Shown here piece after piece: positions 55,601-64,000 of a stretch of 64,000 nucleotides of DNA. The stretch is from Ceratobasidium sp. AG-K. Its lineage: Eukaryota > Basidiomycota > Agaricomycetes > Cantharellales > Ceratobasidiaceae. A program made the translations under genes and the position numbers. Location: contig JAWNGF010000005.1 in the NCBI GenBank assembly GCA_037039685.1, positions 1 through 64,000 on the forward strand, given 5' to 3'. The notes under the pieces are model-generated. The model searched no databases and had not been told where the DNA came from. It saw only the letters and a list, made by a program, of their open reading frames with translations. Position 1 is the first letter of the stretch. The number at the start of each line of letters is the position of its first letter.

Positions 55601-56171
55601 AAAACGAGTACCAGGAGGGAGATCTAGTATGGCTGTTGGGAAGAAACATCCAAGCAAAAAGACCCTCAAAGAAACTGGATAACAAGAAGCATGGACCATT
55701 TGTTGTGAAGCGGAAGATAGGATCACATGCTTATGAACTCACCCTGCCAGCAACAATGAGGGTACACCCAGTTTTCCATATCGACTTGCTCAGCCCCTAC
55801 ATGGAAGACACAGACTTCAAGCGAAACCAACCCTGACCACCGCCAATAATTACTGAAGAAGGAGAGGAAGAATATGAAGTAGAAAAGATTTTGGACTGGA
55901 AAGAGACAAAGGATGGTCTTTTCTACAGGGTCAGATGGAAGGGTTATGGAAGTGAAGAAGACATGGAACAAAGGGCGGAAGATTTTGGTCACCTTTCAAA
56001 AATCATCAAGGACCTTAAACGCCAACACCCGGAAGCTCCCACACCATCTAACTACGTCCCAGGAAAGATAAAAGGCAGAGGGGGCGCAACCGGTAGTGAT
56101 ATCTGCAAAACTTGCTACTACTCCAGAAAACACTTCCAACTCAACGCTCTAAATCCTTTTTGTTCTCCACC
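52689..56171 (+). pseudogene. C2 pol: protease-RT-RNase H-integrase-chromodomain, near complete
   Basis: In the -1 frame relative to gag. Protease TPIDSGASKNFMDI intact. TGA at 53336-53338 and a TGA near 53,416. [20 protein letters not shown], then one extra A in a run near 53,655 shifts the frame inside [19 protein letters not shown] intact at about 53,730. RNase H FLETDASGVAMGAILSQ. Stop at about 54,526 before the integrase. Integrase 54,694-55,836 with HHCC (LHHDSRIAGHQGQARTLEL, CETCQRTKG) and D, D, E all present (VVVDWFSRMAHF, SDRGTTFNSKLM, TDGVTERINQW). TGA at 55834-55836, then the chromodomain (YEVEKILDWKETKDGLFYR, VRWKGYGSEEDME). Only a few point lesions separate it from an intact frame. 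Confidence 0.92.
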
Positions 56172-56936
56172 ATGCCTGCTGTCACCCATGCCACCATTGC
56201 CAACAACCTCACCCGCGTCCTCGAAGAACCTGCCTTTGCCACAGCAAGGATCCTTGACGCCAGAGCAGCCCTCTACGTCTTCAAGAGGTTGCAACAAGGC
56301 TCCGGAAGAATGCACTTCAGGGCCTCGGACAACATCCTCCACTCAGACCTGGGGGAATTCCAGTGGGTCGGAAAGAAATGGCTGACACACATGCAACTTC
56401 TGTGGAAAGACATCTTTGTTTGCTGAGGATGCGCTGCATTCCAGGTCTCAGAGGTTGTCCTCCTCTCCACCCATATGCTCGGAGTGGTCAAATGGGGACA
56501 AGAAGGAGCGTACTCAAGCAAGTGGGTACCGGGGTATGACGGAAGGCAGCCAACGCTCCGACCTAGATGGAATGATGCCTGGGACATCAACTACAAGAGG
56601 GACCTGAGCAACTGGAAGATGGAAAGGGGAAGGTACCAGAAGGAAAAATTCAAATGGGCGCCGAACTGGTGGAAGTGGGAGGAGGCGGACATGTCAGCAT
56701 GGAAGGAGGCGGAACCTGACATGCGACAATGGGATGAGGAGTTTGTGGAGACCCAGAAGAGGGTTTTGGACTGGTCCAAGGCCAACTGGACAAGGGAGGA
56801 GACATGGGAGGAATGGGAAAAGTTCTTGGATGAGCCGGGTAACACTGTATTCAATCCCATCGACCTGACCCTGGAGGAGGACAAGGGACTGGAGGAGTAC
56901 ATGCTTGCAAAGGGCAAGGATTGTGGGATCCAGTAG
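56172..56936 (+). pseudogene. C2 extra 3' gene, unknown function (MPAV...WxxW-rich)
   Basis: ATG at 56172 in the context CTCCACCATGCC. 254 codons with one TGA (56424-56426, where C1 has CAA in VCQGC), otherwise open to TAG 56934-56936. Parts: MPAVTHATIANNLTRVLEE; ALYVFKRLQQGSGRMHFRA; FQWVGKKWLTHMQLLWKD; GCAAFQVSEVVLLSTHMLG; then a Trp/Glu/Lys-rich tail (APNWWKWEEADMSAWKEAE; WTREETWEEWEKFL) and an acidic end (NPIDLTLEEDKGLEEY). It overlaps the pol 3' end in another frame and precedes the polypurine tract by about 30 bp. The frame has survived nearly intact although pol has several lesions. No recognised domain; role unknown. Confidence 0.7.
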
Positions 56937-56964
56937 AGCCCATCCAGGTCCCCTAGACGGACTC

Positions 56965-56978
56965 TTAGGGGGGAGTAA
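56965..56978 (+). promoter_or_regulatory. polypurine tract of C2
   Basis: TTAGGGGGGAGTAA directly before the 3' LTR; C1 has the same sequence in its corresponding place. Confidence 0.8.
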
Positions 56979-57433
56979 TGTCATGAGCTAGCTCTCTCCA
57001 TTGGACTTGCCTGTTGTCTCGCCCACCTGTGTTCTCTTTTGCTTTGTGTTTCTGTTTCTGTTTGCCATGTTGCCACCTTCTTGTGGTTATTCTGTTACAT
57101 TGTGTAATGTGGCTGTGCCTTTTACAAGTCATGTCTGTTCATACAGCATGACTCACTTGGACACTCCTGACTGGCTGCTGTGTATGACTTGCGTGGCTGC
57201 GCTTTGTATGACTCGGCCACTTTCTGAATATATATAGAGAACCAACAAGCCTGGCAACCCCAGCTTGTTTTGTCTCGTCTAACATCCCCTTTGAGTGACA
57301 CTTTGAACCACCCCTACCCTCAAGAGCCTACAGACGCTTAAGTGTGTTGCGCTTCAAGAGGTCACTTAGGTCTTAGTGCCGTCCACTCTCCATTGTGGCT
57401 TGTCTCATAGACACCAAGAAGAAGCTTACGACA
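56979..57433 (+). repeat. 3' LTR of C2
   Basis: 455 bp, TGTCATGAGCTAGC...GAAGCTTACGACA; same length as the 5' LTR. Confidence 0.92.
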
Positions 57434-57623
57434 GTGGTCTAGACCATTGTTGTGGTCTCAATGATTCTGTAAATGCGGGTGGAGGTCTAGCCCTTTGTGC
57501 TGGGTTCATTTGTACCTCCTGTATCCATGAGTGTAGCTGTTCTATTTCCGCTCTTGAGGAGGGTCTTGTAGGGTCCATAGTAGTCATGTGACTATATTGT
57601 GTTTTCTTGTGGCTTGCAGTTGG

Positions 57624-57637
57624 AGCTTGCTTTGCAA
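57624..57637 (-). promoter_or_regulatory. self-primer binding site of A2
   Basis: On the minus strand TT then GCAAAGCAAGCT, two bases inside the 5' LTR. It is the perfect complement of AGCTTGCTTTGC in the LTR (57860-57871 on the opposite strand), which lies about 27 bp downstream of TATATATA (57898-57905). Confidence 0.75.
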
Positions 57638-58192
57638 TGTTGCAACCCTCTATGCCGGTTGACCAACAACAGTGACCGTTCTTGCCTTAGTAGTAGAGAC
57701 TGGCCTCAATATGCCTGATAGGCTCCTTAGACCGTTTGCTAAGTTGCTAGTGCAACCTTAGCGTCAATATTGATGATGGTCAAAGGCCCACTTAGATGAG
57801 AGACAAAGGCTGTAAGGCCTTTGGGACTTAGAGTGCACTCTGAGGGGAGACATGACGCGGCAAAGCAAGCTGGAGTAATTCCATGCTTGCAAGCCAGTAT
57901 ATATAGCCTGAGGCAAAAATGCCTCAAAGTGGTACAATACAAATACTGGCCAATCAGGTGCCAGTATCAGTCAGCAATCACAAAGTACTTCTGGAAGAAT
58001 ATTCCAGAAGCACAATCCTTCCAAGGGAAAAGATCCAGAAGACAGCAAGGCTGTATGGGCCATGGTGACACGTCATCCATACACTGCACTAAACGCGGGA
58101 GAGGGCACTACATTGTACATTGGGCGCTTAAGGGGCCAGAGTCCAAGCCACACACAGTCAGAGTCCAAGGATGTTGTACATGGGTCACAACA
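57638..58192 (-). repeat. 5' LTR of A2
   Basis: 555 bp, minus strand TGTTGTGACCC...AGGGTTGCAACA. Near-identical to the 3' LTR at 42,826-43,380. Confidence 0.92.
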
Positions 58193-58197
58193 CATCA

Positions 58198-58470
58198 TCA
58201 ATGAGGTCACCATGATGGCATCTGAGGTCATAATGATGTAACATGACATCAGTGCCAAGCCTGCAAACAATTGATTGCAAAAACTGTTTTGCCAAAGTTT
58301 GCATATCTCCACAGCCACAAGACCAAACAAGACCAAACTGCCACACAGATGTAGCAAGGAAGCAAGGGTAACCACAGCTATACCCTGAGCTTATGTAAGC
58401 TTATATGTGCCTTTCTATTTGGCCAACTCCACCCATGTATGGTTTTTGTGATTGATTTTTTGTAGCACTG
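58198..58470 (-). mobile_element. Tc1-type transposon, copy 2 (5' end, separated by A2)
   Basis: Reverse complement of bases 24,478-24,750 of copy 1, including the inverted end (...TTGATTTTTTGTAGCACTG) and the outer TA at 58471-58472. The A2 target duplication CATCA at 58193-58197 joins it to 42,825. Confidence 0.92.
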
Positions 58471-58587
58471 TATATCAGCAACACAAGTCTTGTGGAGACA
58501 AGACTTGTTCTCTTGTTGTTTTCCCCATATATTTGTGTTACTGCTTAGCTGAGGCCTAAGAGCCATCCATTGACCTTTGTTGCTGTC
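58471..58587 (-). mobile_element. B1 LTR-like sequence, left half
   Basis: Minus strand: GACAGCAACAAAGGTCAATG ... CTCCACAAGACTTGTGTTGC then the TA of the Tc1. It matches 28,719-28,836 and is the missing partner of 26,094-26,342. Contains a perfect 10-bp inverted repeat CAAGTCTTGT-GGAG-ACAAGACTTG (58484-58507). Confidence 0.5.
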
Positions 58588-59054
58588 TGTCATGAGCCAG
58601 CTCTTTCCATCAGGCTTGTCTTGCGTCTTGCATGCCTGCTCTTGTGTTTGTTGTTCTGTTTGTCTGTTGTTTGCCCTTTCCTGCACCGCGTTGCCACGTT
58701 CTTGTGGTTGTTCTGTTACATTGTGTAATGCGGCTGTGCTTTGTACAAGTCATGACTGCCCGCGCAGCATGACTTACTTGGACACTCCTGACTGGCTTGT
58801 ATGTATGACTCATGTGGCTACGCCTTGTATGACTTGGCCACTTTCTGAATATATATAGAGGACCAACAAGCCTGGTAAACCCAGCTTGTTTTGTCTTGTC
58901 AAACATCCCCTTTGAGTGACACTTTGAACCACCCCTACCCTTGAGAGTCTACAGCCACTTAAGTGTGGTGCAATTCAAGAGGTCTCTTAGGTCTTAGTGC
59001 CATCCACTCTCCTTTGCGGCTTGTCTCATAGCCACCAAGAAGAAGCTTACAACA
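58588..59054 (+). repeat. 5' LTR of C3
   Basis: TGTCATGAGCCAGC...GAAGCTTACAACA, with TATATATA at 58850-58857 and AGCTTGTTTTGT at 58883-58894. Confidence 0.92.
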
Positions 59055-59069
59055 TTACAAAACAAGCTT
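59055..59069 (+). promoter_or_regulatory. self-primer binding site of C3
   Basis: TTACAAAACAAGCTT; ACAAAACAAGCT is the perfect complement of 58883-58894. Confidence 0.75.
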
Positions 59070-59075
59070 CACACT

Positions 59076-61006
59076 ATGTCTACAAGCGCTTCAACACCCA
59101 TTGAACGGGGACTACAAGAGGATACAGTCTCAAGACCCATGTCCACTACAAGCATACAAAGAGGACTTACTAGAGCCGCTAGACCAGCCTCATCACTCAG
59201 CAAAAGCGTACTTGCACATGCACAAGCAGGGGGCCCAGTTCCATCAAGAGTACCCAGCCAAAGCAAAGTATCAGGAACATTTCAACCAGAGGTATCATTA
59301 GGCAAAGAACATCCCCAGGCAGAAGAACGGGAACCCAGCAACAAAACTTATGTACTGGAACCCAAAGTAATAACCATCACGTCTGATGGAACAACTCCTT
59401 GTCAAGGATTCAGGCTCAGTTATTTTTCTCCCCAGCCCAAGCCACACAGTGGAGTCTCCCTAATTCCAATTTGTCCTCCACCTACACCACAAGTCCCATG
59501 CATCTTGGGAACAATCACCAACATGGGCCCTACTCCTTTGTCTTTACCCAAAAGACTGCAACCACTGGTAACCCCAGCAGCAGGGCCTTCCACTGATCCA
59601 CAACCCATTAGCAGTAGTTCTTCTAGTACACAAAGAACTGCCATCCAGAGCTTAGATGAACTAGACAACCTCCTGATCAGATGTCATAATGCAATGCTAA
59701 GGGTTATTGAAGGACTAAGGGTCGGTCTTACACAAAGAATCACTGGACTAGAGCAAGAAGCAAGAGTACTAGCAAACAACCAAGAAATTTTCAACAATAT
59801 GATCAGAGGAATACAGCAATCCCTTATGGATATTCTTAATTCCGCCCAAAATGCCAAGCATAACAGCTACCTCACAGGAAGGGAGGTAGACACCATCCAA
59901 AACAAAGTCACAAACACTCAAGGACTCATAACAAATGTACAACAAGACCTCAACACTACACGCCAAGGACAGCTTCAGTGGAACAAAGCAGTGACTCAAG
60001 GGATCAAGCAAGTGAGGGAGGGATTCACAACATTGAACAAATGAGTGGCAACTATGGAACAATCCCTTACCAACCTAAGGGAAGAAGTCAACAAGGCCTT
60101 GTTGCATGCACCTAGCAAACAATCCGCACCAGAAGCTGAATCTACAAGAATTGACAACCTAGAACAAAGACTCCAGTGCCTACTCAACTCCCAAGATGGA
60201 AGCCCACCAAGACAACCTAAGGTCACTAGACCAGAAGCTTTCAATGGGAAGAAAGGAGAAGGAGCAGAGATGTTCATCACCCAGGTGGAAAGTTACTTTG
60301 TCAGGTTGGGTGACCAATACAATTCTGGACAAGAATGGATTAGAGAAGCATTAGCCAATTTCAAATCGGATAACCAGTCTGCTACACATTGGGTGCAGGT
60401 GTTACTCCAATCTATGAACAATGGGGTTCCAGACCCAAACCTAACGTCATGGGAAACATTCAAGACACACTTCATGGAGCAATTCAGTGACTCTAACAAG
60501 AAGGCCAAGGCAGAGGCCAACATCCAAAAAAGCAAGCAGATCAACTTGGCAGCCAATTATGCAACAGAATTCCACTTCCATACGGTCAACGTGAATTGGG
60601 GGGAAGAAGCTCTTATCAACCAATTCAAGGAAGGACTCAAGCCGGAAATCAAAACAGAATTGGCACAATTTGAGCTCTGCCTTATCAACAAGGCGGAACC
60701 AAAAGACACCTTAACCTTAATCAATGGATCACTCTTGCAATTTCTATTGATCAGAAATTGCAACAAATCAAGACATCTACTGGAAAGAAAGCATCTTAAT
60801 CAACCACTAGCAGACAGACCTCTACAAAGTGGTTGCCAGACAAAGTATACAAGGCAAGGATGGCATCAAACTGATGTCTGAAGTGCAGACAAGAAGGACA
60901 CTGTTCACTAAAATGCTTGTCCAAGGAGTGGATAACAACCAAACCCAATGTAAAAGGAAGAGAAGCAACAATCATAGAAGAATCAGGAAAAGAAGGGGTC
61001 TCCCTC
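59076..61006 (+). pseudogene. C3 gag
   Basis: ATG 59,076 (MSTSASTPIERGLQEDTVSR). Open for 322 codons through FSPQPKPHSGVSLIPI, a Ser-rich linker and a coiled coil (GLEQEARVLANNQEIFNNM), without the TGA seen at the same region in C1 and C2. TGA at 60042-60044, then the same frame gives the capsid core (GAEMFITQVESYFVRLGDQ, THWVQVLLQSMNN). A small deletion near 60,692 shifts the frame before the zinc knuckle (CLKCRQEGHCSLKC). Ends GVSL-TAA at about 61,006. Confidence 0.88.
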
Positions 61007-64000
61007 TAACTGTGTGGGGAGAGACCAAAGAACCAGCAATGTACTTTAGAGCAAACAAAGAATCCACAATTGTTTACAGCTATGTTGCCGGAATCACAGA
61101 CCCGATTGCCATGCTTATCGACTCTGGAGCCTCCCAAAATTATGTTGATATTGCTTGGGCCAGGAAGAATAACATTGCCTTGAGTGAGCTCCCGTCCCTC
61201 AAAAAGTTATTGGAATACAAGGAAAAGAGCTGTCCCACACTATCCGTTTCAAAACATGTATGGAGATAATGGTCAAAGGAAAAATGTTTAAAGAAGAATT
61301 CTTTGCTATGCCTACAAGCAACACAAACATCATCCTAGGACTTTCCTGGCTAGAAACTGCAAACCCTAGCATTGACTGGAAGCAAAAAAGCATCTCTTGG
61401 AGAGACAAGGAAATACACGGAAGAGAAGGAACCTTAGACCTTATTCTGGAAGAATTGAAGGAGTTTGAGGACGTTTTTAGCAAAGAAAGGTTCAAACACC
61501 TTCTGGATCACTGTCCTTACAACTGTGCTATTGATTTCAAGGAGGGTGCGGAACTTCCAAAGCCAGCAAGACCTATACCTTTATCCCTGGCCAAATCCAT
61601 TGCAATGAGAGAGTACCTTGATGAAGAACTTGCTGCAGGAAAAATCAGACCTAGCAAATCCCCAATAGTGTCAGCATGTTTTTTTGTCAAAAAACCAGGC
61701 CGACTGGGGGGATTACAACTGGTACAAGACCTACAACCTGTTAATGCCATCACAAAGGACGACAGATTCCCTATGCCCCTTATGGAAGACCTGCTTGACA
61801 AAATAAAGGATGCCAAAATCTTCTTGAAAATTGACCTAAGGATGGGGTACAATAACATCCACATCAGAGAAGGAGACAAATGGAAGACTGCATTCAGAAC
61901 AAAAGAAGGACTATTCAAATACGTTGTCATGCCGTTCGGACTGAAAAACACACCAGCCACATTTCAACAAGATATGAATCACATCTTCCACAACAAAATT
62001 GATGTGTGCATCATTGTTTATATTGACAAGATCCTTGTCCTTTCAAAAACCCGTTCTCAACATGTAGTGGACCTACAAGAAGTACTCCAAATCCTGAAGG
62101 AGAACAACCTTTTTGCGAAGCTGCCGAAATGTGAGTTCTTTGTCTCAGAACTAATTTACACAGGACTAAAGATCAGCAAGGAGGGTATATCCATGGACAA
62201 AGAAAAAATCAAGGCCATAAAGGAATGGAAGGAACCAAAGACAGTGAAGCAAGTGCAAGCATTCTTAGGTTTTGCAAACTTTTATAGAAGATTTGTACCC
62301 AGTTTCTCCACAATTGCTAAACCACTCATGGGATTGACATGGAAGGATCTTCCATGGAAATGGGGAAATGAAGAACAGAAAGTGTTTGAAGGGATCAAGG
62401 AAATGATTTGCCAGGATCCTGTACTCCAACACCCCAATCTGGAAAAACCATTTTTCCTCAAGACTGACACTAGTGGAGTAGCAATGGGGGCAATACTTTC
62501 CCAGAGAGAAGAAGATGGAAGACTACACCCAATTGCATTCCTTTCCAAATCCTTCAACCCGGCGCAGATGAACTATGATGTTCACAATAAAGAACTTATG
62601 GCAATCATCAAAGCACTCACACATTGGAGGCTTTACCTGGAAGGGACAAAAGAGGAAATCATGATATACACAGACCACAGAAACCTCCAGTTCTGGAAAG
62701 ATGCAAAAACATTCAATCAGAGACATGCACGCTGGCACCAAATACTTGCTTCTTACAACTTTGTGATTATATACCAGCCAGGAATCCTCTTGTAAAAACC
62801 AGACCTACTGTCTAGAAGGGCTGACCATGCCAAAATTCCATCAGCAGAACAAGTCATGATTGCTGACAAAAAGTTCCGAGGCTTTGAAGGAGGATTCAAG
62901 GAAGACATCATTAGTGATATTATCAAAGCGCAACAAGAAGATCCAAGTCTACATGGAGTAATTGAACTCTGCAAAAAGAAGGAATTGCTACCTAGGAGTA
63001 TTCTGTCCAGTGTAAAGGATTAGAAACTATGCAAAGGACTACTGTGGTACAAGGGAAAGATAGTAGCTCCAGAAGACAAGGATTGCCGTTTATCGGTATT
63101 AAGGCTGCATCATGATTCACCTATTGCTGGTCACCAAGGACATGCAAGAACCCTGGAACTTGTTTTGAGATGCTACTCCTGGCCAAGAATGAAGCAAAGC
63201 ATCAACAAATACATAGATTCATGCAAACAGTGTCAAAGAGCAAAAGGTACAAGAACACAAGCTCCTTTGAAACTGTTACAAATTGCAAATGAGCCATGGG
63301 AAGACATAGTGTACGACTTCATTGTAAAACTCCCTAATTCAAAGGGAATGGACAGCATTCTCATTGTAGTGGACAGATTCTCCAGGATGGCACACTTCAT
63401 ACCTTGCAAGGAGTTGCACAAGGCAAACAAATTAGCAGAGCTATTCCTGAGCAACATCTGGAAACTTCATGGATTTCCCAAAAGCACTGTATTGGACCAA
63501 GGAAGCACTTTTAACAGCAAACTGCTGAAAGCAATCTACAAGAGAATTGGGGTCTCACCTGCTTTTAGTACTACATACCACCCTCAAACTGACGGAATTA
63601 CGGAATGAGTTAACCAATGGCTAGAAGCATGGCTGCGCACCTTCATCAATCACCATCAGGACAATTGGGTGGAATTGCTGCCTACCACCAAATTCTGTTA
63701 CAACATGCACAAGCACAGGGTAATGGGAAAAAGCCCTTTTGAACTTGTCTACGGAAAGGAACCTTTATGGAATATATCCAGTGGAGTGACAGAGGTGCCT
63801 GAAGCAAACACTGTAACAACAAGATGGGAAGAGGCTAGGAAGGAGGCTATTGCCGCTATGGAACTACACCAGATAAAGGAAGAGAATGTCAAGGAAGAGT
63901 ACCAGGAAGGAGATCTCATATGGTTATTTGGACCAGACATCAAATCAAACAGACCATCCAAAAAACTGGATAACAAGAAGTTTGGACCCTTACCTGTGAA
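61007..64000 (+). pseudogene. C3 pol, partial in window
   Basis: Protease MLIDSGASQNYVDIAW intact; frameshift near 61,205. One long frame 61,260-62,795 holds RT and RNase [37 protein letters not shown] and IVYIDKILVLS, where YxDD is YIDK; RNase H FLKTDTSGVAMGAILSQ has the first acidic residue changed (E to K). Stop at 62793-62795, stop near 63,021. Integrase: HDSPIAGHQGHARTLEL, CKQCQRAKG, VVVDRFSRMAHFIPC, a changed second site (LDQGSTFNSKLL in place of SDRG), TDGITE then TGA at 63606-63608. The frame continues to the window edge in the GPF region (KKLDNKKFGPLPV). Confidence 0.9.

Larger units (their letters stand above)
50228..57433 (+). mobile_element. LTR retrotransposon C2 (chromovirus), nested in A2 gag
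   Basis: 7206 bp with 455-bp LTRs of equal length (50,228-50,682 and 56,979-57,433) and target duplication GTGGT (50223-50227 and 57434-57438). The LTRs differ at only a handful of positions by eye, so this is one of the youngest insertions. It is the most intact element in the window and the only one keeping YIDD in RT, but has several point defects. Confidence 0.96.
48220..57587 (-). pseudogene. A2 gag, split by insertion of C2
   Basis: Starts at about 57,587 (MTTMDPTRPSSRAEIEQLH); at 57,438 it is interrupted by C2 (50,228-57,433) and continues exactly in frame at 50,222 (PSAGTVPGGLGNIREN), which confirms the GTGGT duplication. Segments: 50,222-49,792; a coiled-coil part 49,767-49,495; 49,353-48,625 with the capsid core (AAETFLSQMKAYFCINENYY, LINMKEGQPANWAQ); and 48,579-48,220 with a zinc knuckle CIKCGKPNHMMKDC, ending SEN-TAG. 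Stops lie between these parts. Only coordinates outside C2 belong to this gene. Confidence 0.85.
42826..58192 (-). mobile_element. LTR retrotransposon A2 (chromovirus), carries nested C2
   Basis: Minus strand, 555-bp LTRs at 57,638-58,192 (5') and 42,826-43,380 (3'), target duplication CATCA (42821-42825 and 58193-58197). The target was the Tc1 copy 2. Without the inserted C2 (50,228-57,433 plus one 5-bp duplication) it is about 8.2 kb. Gene order: gag, PR, RT, RH, IN, chromodomain, extra gene, polypurine tract. Confidence 0.95.
58588..64000 (+). mobile_element. LTR retrotransposon C3 (chromovirus), runs off the window
   Basis: 5' LTR 58,588-59,054 (467 bp), self-primer site, gag and pol up to the integrase C-terminal region. 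About 30 percent diverged from C1/C2 in gag N-terminus but the same family. The five bases before the LTR are CTGTC; the other end is outside the window. Confidence 0.93.

Overview
The window looks like one end of a fungal chromosome, most likely a basidiomycete of the Agaricomycetes. It opens with 84 bases of an uninterrupted 5-base CCTAA repeat (TTAGG on the other strand). Almost everything recognisable after that is transposable-element DNA: Ty3/gypsy chromoviruses of Tf1 style with a C-terminal chromodomain, Tc1-type DD34E transposons, solo LTRs and a fold-back element. One duplicated gene carries a 48-bp GTAAGT...AG intron, which suits a basidiomycete. The fungal assignment is inference from element content; the 5-base telomere unit is the arthropod type and is unusual for a fungus. 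I found no rRNA, tRNA, CRISPR array or clearly intact host gene.

Layout. 1-3.8 kb: telomere, a LINE RNase H relic, and a subtelomeric satellite (six units with a 329-331 bp two-unit period). 3.8-7.7 kb: a block that looks richer in GC and CpG, bounded on both sides by short interstitial CCTAA tracts and containing a 1-kb tandem duplication of a small intron-bearing gene of unknown function. 7.7-16.7 kb: degraded sequence with three solo LTRs of one retroelement family (called D here). 16.7-22.2 kb: a D element with its own chromodomain polymerase. 22.6-64 kb: a nest of three more families.

Family A has one copy split in two (22.6-24.5 kb on + and 29.05-41.5 kb on -) and one copy at 42,826-58,192 (-). 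Family C has copies at 31,106-39,873 (-), 50,228-57,433 (+) and 58,588 to the window end (+). Two near-identical Tc1 elements lie at 24,478-26,093 (+) and at 41,483-42,825 joined to 58,198-58,470 (-). A different Tc1 sits at 35,095-36,637. Target-site duplications (GAAGC, GTGGT, CATCA, CTGAA, TA) give the nesting order exactly. The flanks of the two sister Tc1 copies are swapped between two original target sites, which is the expected footprint of an inversion of the DNA between them.

How the parts work. In families A, C and D a 12-13 base primer-binding site lies 2 bases (TT) inside the 5' LTR and is complementary to a site in the LTR about 30 bp downstream of a TATA-like box. This is the arrangement of Tf1 self-priming, so the elements appear to prime reverse transcription with their own transcript end rather than a tRNA. 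Between the chromodomain and the polypurine tract, families A, C and D each carry an extra reading frame with no function I recognise. In A and C it begins with MPAV and contains a CQGC/CQGF motif. Every copy is damaged by stops or frameshifts. Five of six reverse transcriptases have lost or altered the YxDD catalytic motif, so the copies seen here are probably inactive fossils.
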